Source of the DNA: Murimonas intestini
Lineage (GTDB): Bacteria > Bacillota > Clostridia > Lachnospirales > Lachnospiraceae
Direction of reading: 5' to 3'
Assembly: GCF_024622195.1 (NCBI RefSeq)
Contig: NZ_JANKBI010000001.1
Coordinates: 62,001-126,000 of the forward strand
Length of the DNA stretch: 64,000 nucleotides
This document shows positions 32,998 through 41,744 of this stretch, piece by piece. A program made the position numbers and the translations under genes. Numbering within the stretch: position 1 is the stretch's first letter; each line of letters opens with the position of its first letter. The notes beneath the pieces are model-generated. The model saw nothing but the letters and a program-made list of their open reading frames with translations. It had not been told where the DNA came from and searched no databases.

Positions 32998-34290
32998 ATG
33001 ACAAACAGCTGCGGTATAAGAGGCAGGTTCAGGGTGCTGTGCGGGTTAGTCCTCGCAGGCACCCTGATTCTGGGTGGATGCAGTGAACGGAATATTGTAG
33101 AGAATTATGAAGAACAGCAGACCACCGTTACAACACTCACTTTTTTCGGAAATAAATACGAGCCAGAAAATGTAGTAGTTATAGAGAGCATCATTTCAGA
33201 GTTCATGGATGAAAATCCTGATATCCGTGTATCCTATGAGAGCCTGAAGGGCTCAGCCTATTATGATGCCCTGGAAAAAAGAATGGAAGCCGGAAAAGGT
33301 GACGATGTATTTATGGTTAATCATGATATACTTCTTGAACTGGAAGAGAAGAATCAGGTTGCCGATCTGTCAGGACTTGCTTCTATACCAGAATATACTG
33401 ATCTTATGTTAAGCCAGATGGCAGAAGGAGAGCATATCCACTGGGTACCCACTGTTGTGACTGCTTTTGGCCTGTATTGTAATCTGGATCTTTTAAAAGA
33501 ATATAAACAGGAAATACCGGAAAATCTGGAGGATTGGAAAAAGACATGCAGTGTTTTTAAGGAGAAGGGAATCACTCCGGTTATAGCTAATAATGACATC
33601 TCGCTTAAAACGCTGGCTATCGGACAGGGGTTCTACTCTGTTTATCAGGATGACCGCCAGAGTGAGGTCTTTGGAAATCTGAACAGCGGAACTGAGAAAC
33701 TGAGCCAATACCTCACATCCGGGTTTTCCATTGCTGAGGAATTCATACAGAAGGGATTTATTGATGCAGAGAAGGCCCTGGACACAAAGAAGACAGAGGA
33801 TGATCTGACTGAGTTTGCAAAGGGGGAATCACCCTTTATGCTTACAGGCGCCTGGGCCGCCGGAAGGGTAGAAGGGATGGACCCTGGATTTGAATTTGCC
33901 ATAGCACCTCTTCCCATCCTGGACGATGGAAATATGCTTGTAATAAATCCTGATGTGAGATTGAGTATAAATGCACAAAGCGAAAATATGGATGCTGCAG
34001 TCAAATTTGTAGAATTTTTTACTAAGGAAGAAAATATCCGGAAATTTGCAGACCAGCAGTCTTCCTTCAGCCCGCTGAAGGGAGGCAGCCCTTCAACCGT
34101 TAAAGCCATACAGCCCCTGATTTCCTGCTACGAAGAGAACAGGACCGTTATAGGAACAGACGGGCAGCTAAACCTCCCCATATGGAACTTAACAGCTGAT
34201 GTGTCTAAGCAGCTGCTGGCAGGTGAGGCGCTGGAAAATGCCATGGAATGGATGGACCGGGAAGCGGCGGCAGAAAGGGGAAAACTGTGA
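32998..34290 (+). CDS. Extracellular solute-binding lipoprotein (family 1) coupled to a hybrid kinase
   Basis: A 430-residue lipoprotein with a signal peptide ending LAGTLILGGC (lipobox Cys about 29). The mature part has the two-lobe binding-protein fold of sugar-type ABC systems: TLTFFGNKYEPENVVVIESI, a mid segment HWVPTVVTAFGLYCNLDLL and the FAKGESPFMLTGAWAAG motif. No permease or ATPase gene accompanies it. Instead its TGA overlaps the GTG of a hybrid histidine kinase, so it probably serves as an accessory sensor presenting ligand (a sugar or small metabolite) to the kinase ectodomain. Confidence 0.88.
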   Translation: MTNSCGIRGRFRVLCGLVLAGTLILGGCSERNIVENYEEQQTTVTTLTFFGNKYEPENVVVIESIISEFMDENPDIRVSYESLKGSAYYDALEKRMEAGKGDDVFMVNHDILLELEEKNQVADLSGLASIPEYTDLMLSQMAEGEHIHWVPTVVTAFGLYCNLDLLKEYKQEIPENLEDWKKTCSVFKEKGITPVIANNDISLKTLAIGQGFYSVYQDDRQSEVFGNLNSGTEKLSQYLTSGFSIAEEFIQKGFIDAEKALDTKKTEDDLTEFAKGESPFMLTGAWAAGRVEGMDPGFEFAIAPLPILDDGNMLVINPDVRLSINAQSENMDAAVKFVEFFTKEENIRKFADQQSSFSPLKGGSPSTVKAIQPLISCYEENRTVIGTDGQLNLPIWNLTADVSKQLLAGEALENAMEWMDREAAAERGKL

Positions 34291-37200
34291 TAAGGCAAGA
34301 AGATTCCAGAAGGGGAAAATATAAGATAGGAATTGCAGCTGTCCTCATAGGCACTGTGCTTTGTCTGCTTACTTTTCTTTTTATCAGTGAGGTTAAGAAG
34401 CAGCTGTGGCAGCAGTCAATCAGCACTATAATGGAAAGCACTCAGCAGGGATGCAGTACGCTGAGAGTACAGCTTAATAATGATTTCGAATCACTGGGAA
34501 TATTGTCTCAGTCCCTGACCAGGTTTTCCAAAGAAGAGATGGACAGGCTTGATGAAGTGCTTCATGATTACACCCAGATTGATAAAAATGTTGCTCTCTA
34601 TCTCCGTGACGGAACCTTACTCCCGGACGGCGTACAGCCGGATGAAGAAGTCAGCGCATGGCTGGAAACAGCTGATGACATGAATGGTATCATATCTCCT
34701 CATATAAGCAGTGTGACAGGGATGAACACATTTAATGTGTCTGTGAAGGCTGTGATGCAGGACAATATGGAAGGGTATCTTGTAAAAGAGTATGAAGTAG
34801 ACAGTATCGTGGACAGCTTTACTCTTTCTTTTTATAATGATGCCGGTTTTTCCTATGTAGTTAATACGGCAGGGGATGTTCTCATACGTCCGCCCCATCC
34901 CAACAGCAACAAAACTGTTCAGAATTTATTTGATATGCTTTCTGTCACAGAAAATGAACAGGGACAGCTTGAAAAGTTTGCCCGGTCACTGGAAGATATG
35001 AAGACGGGCTGGGCTGTATTTTCCTATCAGGGGGAAGGTACTGTGTTTTGTTATACTCCGCTGGGGCTGCAGTCAGACTGGTATCTGATCTCGATCATCC
35101 CCAAAAAAGTAGTAGATGCACAGACAAATCAGATCCTGATACGCACCTTTATATTGATACTGAGTATAATTGCAGGCATCCTTATCCTGGTTCTCTTTTA
35201 TTTTTACCATGTAAATAAAATGAACAGAAGGCTGCGCAATCAGGCTTCTTATATTGGGCACCTCTATAATGCTGTACCGGAAGGAATCGCACTGATAACA
35301 GTGGATACGCCCCACAGGTTTATCCAGCTGAACAACGAAGGACTGAGAATGCTGGATTATCCGGCAGATGCCCCTAACAGTGCGCCTTTAGGAAAGTATC
35401 TGAATGAGGTGATACATCCTGACGATTATGAAGATCTGGAGAAAGTCTTTCAGAATACAGCAGATGAGAATAAAAAAAATATATTTGAAAACCGTATTCT
35501 GAATCAGGAAGGCGGATTTTTCTGGGCATCTGGTATTGTGGAGAAGACGCTGGACGAAAATGGCGATGCCATCCTTATTGCCACATTCCATGATATTACA
35601 AAAGAAAAGCTGGCTGAAGAGGCTGCAAAAAAAGAAAATCTGCAGGAACGCATGCTGCTTGTGGGCGCTGTGGCAAATGTTTATCCGGTAATCATCAGTG
35701 TAAATCTGACGTGTGATACTCTTAAATTCATATATGTTAAGCCGGGACTTATGGTAAATATGGGGGGACAAAGCTCATACAGTGAATTGTACAAAGAATT
35801 TCTGCCTTCTGTACATCCTGATTACCATGACGAGTTCCAGAACCGTTTTGCACCCGGGAAACTCCGGTCAGAACTGGGAAAAGAGAAAAAAGAGATCTTT
35901 CTGGAAGCAAAACAGCTGCTGATAGACGGCAATTATCACTGGACCTCAACACAGGTCATTTATGTAGAGAATCCTTATTCTGACGACCAGCTTGCAATCC
36001 TGATTTCCAGAAGGATCGATGAGCAGAGATATGAGGAAGACCAGCAGCGGATGGCGCTGCAGATCGCCCTGGAAAACGCCAGAGCAGCCAATGCGGCTAA
36101 GAGCCAGTTTCTCTCCAGTATAAGCCATGATATACGCACACCTATGAACGCGATTGTTGGGATGACGGCTATCGCTGCTGCGCACATGGATGACAGGGAG
36201 AGGGTGGCAGAATGCCTGAAAAAAATCAATCTGTCAAGCAAACATCTGCTGGGGCTGATCAATGATGTCCTGGATATGTCCAAGATAGAGAGCGGAAAAT
36301 TATCCCTGAGGGAAGAGCCATTTAATCTGGCGGAAATAGTCTCAGAGGCAGTGGAACTTGTGCGGTCTCAGGCAGATGCAAAGCATCTGGCCTTAGATGT
36401 TCACCTTTCAGTACTGCGTAATGAAAAAGTAATAGGAGATCCTCTGCGCATCAGCCAGGTGTGCATCAATATCCTGAGCAATGCTGTAAAATACACACCA
36501 GCCGGGGGCAGGGTCAGTGTGGAGATGCACCAGGAGAGCAGTCCGCGCAAGGGTTATCATAATTATCTCTTCCGCTGTGAGGATACAGGCATGGGCATGG
36601 ATGCGGAATTTCTGGAGAAGCTTTTTCTGCCGTTTGAACGTGCCCAGGATACTACAAGCAGTAAGATCGTGGGGACAGGGCTTGGCATGGCGATCACGAA
36701 GAACCTCATTGATATGATGGATGGAGATATCCAGGTAGAGAGTGTGCCCGGTGAAGGTTCCGTCTTCCTGGTGACATTCTCCATGAAAAAACAGGATGCA
36801 GAACAGGAGGAGGTTCCGGAAGAATGGGTAGGCGTGCGCAGCATCATTGTGGACGACGACAGGGTGACATGTGAGGATGCCGTTGAACTTCTGGAGGATA
36901 TGGGACTGCGTGCTCAGTTTGTCACTGACGGAAAAACTGCAGTGAAGTTAGTTTTAGAAGAATCTCATACACAGGACCCGTTCAGGCTTGTTATCATTGA
37001 CTGGAAGATGCCGGATATGGACGGCGTGGAGATAGCCCGCAGGATCAGGGCCAGGATAGGTGAAGAGATACCTGTCATCATTCTGACAGCCTATGACTGG
37101 GCTGAGATAGAAAGCGAGGCGCGCAGCGCCGGAGTGACAGCATTTTTGGCTAAGCCATTTTACAGGGCCAAGATATGTTATCTTCTCAATGAGCTGAGCG

Positions 37201-37667
37201 GAGATAAATTACCTGATGACGGTGATATATATGGCCTTACAAAAGATTTTTCAGGCAAATGCATTCTTCTGGTTGAGGATAATGCAATCAACCGGGAAAT
37301 AGCCGGTACACTGATAAGGGAGCTGGGAATTCAGGTGGAAGAGGCCTGTGATGGGGCAGAAGCGCTGGAAAAGATCGCTGCCAGTGAGGAAAATCATTAC
37401 GACTTGATTTTTATGGATATACAGATGCCGGGAATGGACGGGTATGAGACAGCTAAGGCTGTCCGTCTCCTGGAACGGCCGGATATGAAAGAAATTCCTA
37501 TCATTGCCATGACAGCGAACGCATTTGAGGAGGATGTGCGGGATGCGCTCCGTGCAGGGATGAATGCGCATTTTGCAAAACCCATAGATGTAAAAGCGCT
37601 GGAAGAGTTACTGGAAGAGTATCTCTTGTCAGACAAATGGAAAGAAACACAGAGGCGGCGGCAGTGA
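34287..37667 (+). CDS. Hybrid sensor histidine kinase with two receiver domains
   Basis: A 1126-residue membrane kinase starting at GTG 34287, overlapping the stop of the lipoprotein gene, with AAAGGGG before it. Order: TM1 (about 15-37), a Cache-like ectodomain (38-285), TM2 (about 287-312), one or two PAS domains (about 325-590), HisKA with SSISHDIRTPMNAIVG and H614, HATPase with DTGMGM and GTGLGMAI, receiver 1 with D905 (IIDWKMPDMDG) and receiver 2 with D1044 (FMDIQMPGMDG). Both receivers look functional. No HPt domain is present in it or nearby, so the phosphate exit route is not evident; no DNA-binding partner is in the operon. Confidence 0.93.
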   Translation: MIRQEDSRRGKYKIGIAAVLIGTVLCLLTFLFISEVKKQLWQQSISTIMESTQQGCSTLRVQLNNDFESLGILSQSLTRFSKEEMDRLDEVLHDYTQIDKNVALYLRDGTLLPDGVQPDEEVSAWLETADDMNGIISPHISSVTGMNTFNVSVKAVMQDNMEGYLVKEYEVDSIVDSFTLSFYNDAGFSYVVNTAGDVLIRPPHPNSNKTVQNLFDMLSVTENEQGQLEKFARSLEDMKTGWAVFSYQGEGTVFCYTPLGLQSDWYLISIIPKKVVDAQTNQILIRTFILILSIIAGILILVLFYFYHVNKMNRRLRNQASYIGHLYNAVPEGIALITVDTPHRFIQLNNEGLRMLDYPADAPNSAPLGKYLNEVIHPDDYEDLEKVFQNTADENKKNIFENRILNQEGGFFWASGIVEKTLDENGDAILIATFHDITKEKLAEEAAKKENLQERMLLVGAVANVYPVIISVNLTCDTLKFIYVKPGLMVNMGGQSSYSELYKEFLPSVHPDYHDEFQNRFAPGKLRSELGKEKKEIFLEAKQLLIDGNYHWTSTQVIYVENPYSDDQLAILISRRIDEQRYEEDQQRMALQIALENARAANAAKSQFLSSISHDIRTPMNAIVGMTAIAAAHMDDRERVAECLKKINLSSKHLLGLINDVLDMSKIESGKLSLREEPFNLAEIVSEAVELVRSQADAKHLALDVHLSVLRNEKVIGDPLRISQVCINILSNAVKYTPAGGRVSVEMHQESSPRKGYHNYLFRCEDTGMGMDAEFLEKLFLPFERAQDTTSSKIVGTGLGMAITKNLIDMMDGDIQVESVPGEGSVFLVTFSMKKQDAEQEEVPEEWVGVRSIIVDDDRVTCEDAVELLEDMGLRAQFVTDGKTAVKLVLEESHTQDPFRLVIIDWKMPDMDGVEIARRIRARIGEEIPVIILTAYDWAEIESEARSAGVTAFLAKPFYRAKICYLLNELSGDKLPDDGDIYGLTKDFSGKCILLVEDNAINREIAGTLIRELGIQVEEACDGAEALEKIAASEENHYDLIFMDIQMPGMDGYETAKAVRLLERPDMKEIPIIAMTANAFEEDVRDALRAGMNAHFAKPIDVKALEELLEEYLLSDKWKETQRRRQ

Positions 37668-37688
37668 AATAGGACTGCTGCCGCTTTT
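37655..37688 (+). terminator. Terminator overlapping the hybrid kinase stop codon
   Basis: GCGGCGGCAGT (37655-37665) pairs with ACTGCTGCCGC (37674-37684) with a single mismatch, followed by TTTT. The left arm is inside the last codons. Confidence 0.8.
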
Positions 37689-37698
37689 GAGGTGGATT

Positions 37699-37742
37699 AA
37701 CAATTCTGAAACAATTCTCAAACAATGTACAAACTTAATTGA
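37699..37742. promoter_or_regulatory. Four tandem 11-bp repeats upstream of a response regulator gene
   Basis: AACAATTCTGA (37699-37709), AACAATTCTCA (37710-37720), AACAATGTACA (37721-37731) and AACTTAATTGA (37732-37742) follow each other without gaps at an exact 11-bp period, degenerating to the right. One-turn direct repeats are the hallmark of OmpR-family binding sites. A TAAAAT -10 candidate lies at 37755-37760. Autoregulation by the adjacent regulator is the natural inference. Confidence 0.65.
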
Positions 37743-37846
37743 GCTATGATGCTGTAAAATAAGATAATACAGAGATACAGCTGCCATTACGGCTATGCTG
37801 GGAAATATACATAAAGTGATATTGAAACAGGGACGGAGGAAATATT

Positions 37847-38518
37847 ATGATTCATATTCTTGTTGTAGACGATGACAGCAGGTTAAACCAGGCGGTGTGC
37901 ACTTATTTAAATGACTGTGGGTTCGAGGCAAAGGGTGTCCTGAGCGCCAATGATGCATATGAAGAAATGTACAATAATATCTATGAACTTATTATCTCAG
38001 ATATCATGATGCCCGTGGCTGACGGGTTTGAATTTGCAGAGACAGTACGGCAGATCAATAAACAGATCCCCATTCTTTTTATGTCAGCAAAAGATGACTT
38101 AACCTCCAAACAGCGGGGATATAAGCTGGGAATTGATGACTATATGGTTAAGCCGATTGAACTGGCGGAGCTGGAAATGCGCGTCCGCGCGCTTCTGCGC
38201 CGGGCAAATATTGAGATGGAGCGCCGGCTGACAGTGGGAAATCTGGAAATGGATGCGGACGGTATGACGGCAGCAATAGATGGTGAGGAGATCACTGTGA
38301 CTACAAGGGAGTTCAATATCCTGTACAAACTTCTCTCTTATCCTAAAAAGACATTCTCACGTTCACAGCTTATGGATGAATTTTGGGGGCTGGACAGCAG
38401 CACCAGCTTAAGGGCAGTTGATGTCTATATAACAAAACTTCGTGACAAATTTTCCTCCTGCGATGGTTTTGAAATTAAAACAGTAAGGGGACTTGGATAT
38501 AAGGCGGTGCTGAAATGA
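37847..38518 (+). CDS. OmpR-family response regulator
   Basis: A 223-residue regulator with receiver pocket DDD at 8-10, phosphoacceptor D52 (IISDIMMPVADG), the conserved Lys in YMVKPIELAEL, and a C-terminal winged helix with VTTREFNILYKLLSYPKKTFSRSQL and LRAVDVYITKLRDKF. Its stop overlaps the start of the kinase gene. It is a clear paralogue of the regulator encoded at 42769-43458. Target genes are unknown; the 11-bp repeats in front of it and of the MarR gene at 41181 are candidates. Confidence 0.92.
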   Translation: MIHILVVDDDSRLNQAVCTYLNDCGFEAKGVLSANDAYEEMYNNIYELIISDIMMPVADGFEFAETVRQINKQIPILFMSAKDDLTSKQRGYKLGIDDYMVKPIELAELEMRVRALLRRANIEMERRLTVGNLEMDADGMTAAIDGEEITVTTREFNILYKLLSYPKKTFSRSQLMDEFWGLDSSTSLRAVDVYITKLRDKFSSCDGFEIKTVRGLGYKAVLK

Positions 38519-39573
38519 AAAAAGGTTCCATGGAGTCAAGGTTCCCCACGTCTATATTTGCTATGTATCTGGTTGTGCTGCTTTTAATGTCAGGGATTCA
38601 TACAGGAATCATTGTACTTATGAACAAATTACAATGGAATGAGTGGGTTCAGGCGGTAATCCCCATATTATACTGGTCCCTCATAGCCGTGGGAATTACA
38701 GTCATTACCCGCTGGCGTATGCAGAAAACATATGACGAACCTATGAAACAGCTTGCCAGGGCGAGCCGCCTTGTAGCGGAAGGAGATTTTTCCGTCTATG
38801 TTGCCCCCATCCACACGTCAGATAAGGCAGATTATCTGGATCTGATGATTGAAGATTTTAATAAAATGGTAGAAGAGTTAGGAAGTATTGAGACATTAAA
38901 AACAGATTTCTTTTCAAATGTTTCTCATGAGATAAAAACACCTCTCGCAGTCATTCAGAGTAATGCCGAGCTTCTGCAGCGCAGAGAGATCAGTGAAGAA
39001 CAGCGGATGGAGTACGCAGAGACAATCCTGTCTTCGTCCAGACGGCTGTCCAGCCTGATCACTAATATGCTGAAGCTGAACAAACTTGAAAAACAGACGA
39101 TCAGGCCTGTACCGGAAATTTATGATGTGTGCAGACAGCTCTGTGAATGTGCGCTGCAGTATGAGGATATGTGGGAACAAAAGGAGATTGAATTTGATGC
39201 TGATCTTGACGACAGGGCATATGTGGAGGCAGATCCCGGCCTTCTAGAGCTTGTATGGAATAATCTTTTATCAAATGCCCTGAAATTCACGCCCAGGGGA
39301 GGCAGAGTCCTGCTCCGCCAGGTGAGTGAAGGGGGGCAGATAAAGGTAACCGTGTCAGATACAGGCTGCGGCATGGATGAGGAAACTTTAAAACATATCT
39401 TTGATAAATTTTATCAGGGTGACACATCGCATTCTACGGAAGGAAACGGCCTTGGGCTTGCATTGGTGAAACGTGTCCTGGAGCTGTCAGACGGAACGGT
39501 TTCTGTAGAAAGCCGGAAAGGATCAGGTACAGTCTTTCTTGTTACTGTACCTGCGGCCCTTAAGAGAGTCTGA
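38515..39573 (+). CDS. Sensor histidine kinase
   Basis: A 352-residue kinase with two N-terminal membrane helices (about 10-35 and 42-62) and almost no extracellular loop between them, so it probably senses within the membrane or through a partner protein. Then HAMP-like (about 68-120), HisKA with NVSHEIKTPLAVIQ (H138), HATPase with NLLSNALKFTP, DTGCGMDEE and GNGLGLALV. Partner of the regulator at 37847. This short-loop architecture is common in kinases that monitor cell-envelope stress or ABC transporters. Confidence 0.92.
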   Translation: MKKGSMESRFPTSIFAMYLVVLLLMSGIHTGIIVLMNKLQWNEWVQAVIPILYWSLIAVGITVITRWRMQKTYDEPMKQLARASRLVAEGDFSVYVAPIHTSDKADYLDLMIEDFNKMVEELGSIETLKTDFFSNVSHEIKTPLAVIQSNAELLQRREISEEQRMEYAETILSSSRRLSSLITNMLKLNKLEKQTIRPVPEIYDVCRQLCECALQYEDMWEQKEIEFDADLDDRAYVEADPGLLELVWNNLLSNALKFTPRGGRVLLRQVSEGGQIKVTVSDTGCGMDEETLKHIFDKFYQGDTSHSTEGNGLGLALVKRVLELSDGTVSVESRKGSGTVFLVTVPAALKRV

Positions 39574-39624
39574 ATTGGCTTATTGCCCGTGTAAATCAAA
39601 GGCTTGAATATAGGAGAATAAAAT

Positions 39625-40155
39625 ATGGACAGAGGATTGTCAAAAAAAGATTTTACAGGATATGAATATAAGGAAGTGACTGTAAACGAAGAACAGGTAT
39701 CTTTTTTCCTTGACTGTTACGAACATTTTGGCTGGACTCCTGATGCCAATGTTCCTGTCAGAAATACTGGCAGACAATGTACAGTCCAGTTGAAAAGAGA
39801 CAGGAAGATAATCAACAAAACTGAACTGACCAGGCTGCAGCGTCATTTTGAAGCCTGCGCGGCTGAACTGGCAGCTCTGGAAAAATCAAGGACAACAATG
39901 GCGGTTATCTGTTCCCTTGCATCAGGGCTTACAGGTACTGCGTTTATGGCCGGATCTGTCTTCGCAGTAACTGCCTCACCTCCCGCTGTAGTTTTGTGCA
40001 TTATACTTGCTGTACCGGGGTTTCTTGGCTGGATCCTTCCATATTTTATCTACCGCAAACTTACTGCATCCAGGACAAAAAAGGTAACTCCGCTCATAGA
40101 AGAAAAATATGATGAGATCTACGAAATCTGTAAAAAGGGACATTCGCTTCTGTGA
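39625..40155 (+). CDS. Membrane protein of unknown function
   Basis: A 176-residue protein following the kinase by 51 bp with AGGAG-type ribosome site. Soluble N-terminal part (1-90) with YEYKEVTVNEEQVSFFLDCY and CTVQLKRDRKIINK, then two adjacent membrane helices (about 92-115 and 118-140, LASGLTGTAFMAGSVFAV; VVLCIILAVPGFLGWILPYF), and a charged C-terminus. I do not recognise the family. Cotranscription with the two-component genes suggests it is a target or accessory of that system. Confidence 0.75.
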   Translation: MDRGLSKKDFTGYEYKEVTVNEEQVSFFLDCYEHFGWTPDANVPVRNTGRQCTVQLKRDRKIINKTELTRLQRHFEACAAELAALEKSRTTMAVICSLASGLTGTAFMAGSVFAVTASPPAVVLCIILAVPGFLGWILPYFIYRKLTASRTKKVTPLIEEKYDEIYEICKKGHSLL

Positions 40156-40156
40156 A

Positions 40157-40996
40157 TCAATGTTTCCTCAGTGGTTTTATCTTTCTAACAGGATAGCAGA
40201 CTTCTGTGATAAGCCCGCTTTCATTTGTGACTTGAGAGGGGTCTGTTATATAGACTTCAAAAAGTGCATCATGGCCTTTGTAGCCTTCTTTTTCCGCCCA
40301 TTCCATCTGTCTGGCATATACAGACGGCAAACCGGAATAAGGGCCGTTTAAGACTGTTTTCAGGCACAGTCCCGGCTTAAAGTCTCTTGTACCTGTGGCG
40401 TACTCCTTTACTGGAATTGCAAATTCCGTATCCATCCCAAGGGGGGTGTAGTCTTCACTGTGAAAAAGCACCATTGGGGGAGCCGCCGCAGTTAATTTCC
40501 TGTCTATGATTTTCTTAAATATTTCTCCGAAGCAATTCCTGTATTCTTCCTCAAAATCATTTTCATGGACCATCTTGCGGACAGACAGAAGATACATGGG
40601 TGGAACTTCTGTAAGCTGTACATCAATATTATCCATATACGACATCATAGACTTTCCCTGTTCTAAATTTGTTATATCAGCATCCAGCTGTGCTAAAGTT
40701 TTTACTAGTTCCAGTTTTTCTCTTTCAATCAGATGTTTCTTTCTGATGAGCTCCAGGCAGAGCTTTTCTTCCTGGGGTTCCTTTGAATGCAGAATAGCTT
40801 TAATCTCCTCTAAAGAAAAGCTGTAGGATTTCAGACGGTTGATAAATAACATAGTTTCTAATTGTCTGATCGAATAATACCTGTAGCCATTTTCGGGATT
40901 GATCTCCTCAGGCAGAATCAATCCTATTTCAGCATAATAGCGAAGTGTTTTTGCAGAAACCTGGCATATATTTGAAAACTCTCCGATAGATAACAT
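40157..40996 (-). CDS. MerR-family regulator with GyrI-like effector domain
   Basis: A 279-residue regulator: N-terminal MerR helix-turn-helix (LSIGEFSNICQVSAKTLRYYAEIGLILPEEINPENGYRYYS), a coiled dimerisation helix (about 75-115), and a C-terminal ~150-residue domain of the GyrI/AraC effector-binding type (VQLTEVPPMYLLSVRKM, FAIPVKEYATGT), which binds drug-like or hydrophobic ligands in BmrR/Mta relatives. It likely controls its own promoter, which shows a MerR dyad. Its 3' end faces the membrane protein gene at 39625 with a 1-bp gap. Confidence 0.9.
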   Translation of the reverse strand: MLSIGEFSNICQVSAKTLRYYAEIGLILPEEINPENGYRYYSIRQLETMLFINRLKSYSFSLEEIKAILHSKEPQEEKLCLELIRKKHLIEREKLELVKTLAQLDADITNLEQGKSMMSYMDNIDVQLTEVPPMYLLSVRKMVHENDFEEEYRNCFGEIFKKIIDRKLTAAAPPMVLFHSEDYTPLGMDTEFAIPVKEYATGTRDFKPGLCLKTVLNGPYSGLPSVYARQMEWAEKEGYKGHDALFEVYITDPSQVTNESGLITEVCYPVRKIKPLRKH

Positions 40997-41045
40997 GTAA
41001 ATCCTCCCTTTAGATCTCTATACATCTGGCATATTCTTATACCAT

Positions 41046-41074
41046 CTTATACCTTACCCCAGGGGAAGAGTCAA
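41046..41074 (-). promoter_or_regulatory. MerR-type autoregulated promoter
   Basis: On the minus strand: TTGACT (41074-41069), a 17-bp spacer, TATAAG (41051-41046). The spacer contains the imperfect dyad CTTCCCCTGGGGTAAG, the usual position of a MerR-family operator between -35 and -10. The MerR ATG is about 50 bp downstream. Confidence 0.65.
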
Positions 41075-41097
41075 TGGGTAAAATCTGTATAATCATT

Positions 41098-41119
41098 AAT
41101 AATTCTGAAACACAATTTT
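41098..41119. promoter_or_regulatory. Copy of the 11-bp repeat motif upstream of the MarR gene
   Basis: AATAATTCTGA (41098-41108) and AACACAATTTT (41109-41119) form a two-unit array related to the four-unit array at 37699-37742; twelve bases, AATTCTGAAACA, are identical at 41101-41112 and 37702-37713. An extended -10 (TGCTAAAAT, 41146-41154) lies downstream. Confidence 0.5.
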
Positions 41120-41180
41120 AGCAAAGAACAAACAGATGACTGGTATGCTAAAATCAGATAGTTGAGTAAGGAGTTTTATC

Positions 41181-41741
41181 ATGAATAATATATATGAAGG
41201 ATTATATGAAAAACTTGCCCATGTTCAGGGACTGCTTTGCAAACAAGAAATATATGGCTGTACAGAATATGGCCAAATTTGTGATACAGGCCGGGAACAG
41301 GGACGTGTACTGGCGATGCTGAAAATCAAGCCTGAAATCAGTACTGGCGATTTATCATATCTGTTAGACATCCATCAGAAAATATTGATTGAAATATTAA
41401 ATGGAATGGAGAAATCAGGATATGTACAGTGCACGCAGCAGGAGGGGAATAAGGAAACAATATTAGTAAATATCACGGAAAAAGGCCGGGAGTTTCGTCC
41501 GGCTGAAAAAGACAGCTGCGATATTTTCAGCTGTCTTTCAGAAAAAGAACTGCAGGATTTTGGAGAGTATCTGGACCGTATCATTGCTTTTCAGGAGACC
41601 AGGCTGGCAGCTTCCCGGAGAATAGATAACCGGGCAGACTGGCAGAAACGTGCCCGGGAGCATCTTGGCGATGAGCAGTTTGACGAACTCATCGAAGAGC
41701 TCATGAAAAGACACAGGCAGGCCTTTATAGTCTGCCATTAA
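41181..41741 (+). CDS. MarR-family transcriptional regulator
   Basis: A 186-residue winged-helix protein: dimerisation helix (1-30), helix-turn-helix with ISTGDLSYLLDIHQKILIEILNGMEKSGYV and wing QQEGNKETILVNITEKG, then a second helical region. The C-terminal ~45 residues (NRADWQKRAREHLGDEQF onward) extend beyond the usual MarR length. MarR proteins sense small phenolic or oxidant ligands and repress efflux genes. It converges on the kinase gene at 41745 with a 3-bp gap. Confidence 0.85.
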   Translation: MNNIYEGLYEKLAHVQGLLCKQEIYGCTEYGQICDTGREQGRVLAMLKIKPEISTGDLSYLLDIHQKILIEILNGMEKSGYVQCTQQEGNKETILVNITEKGREFRPAEKDSCDIFSCLSEKELQDFGEYLDRIIAFQETRLAASRRIDNRADWQKRAREHLGDEQFDELIEELMKRHRQAFIVCH

Positions 41742-41744
41742 AAA

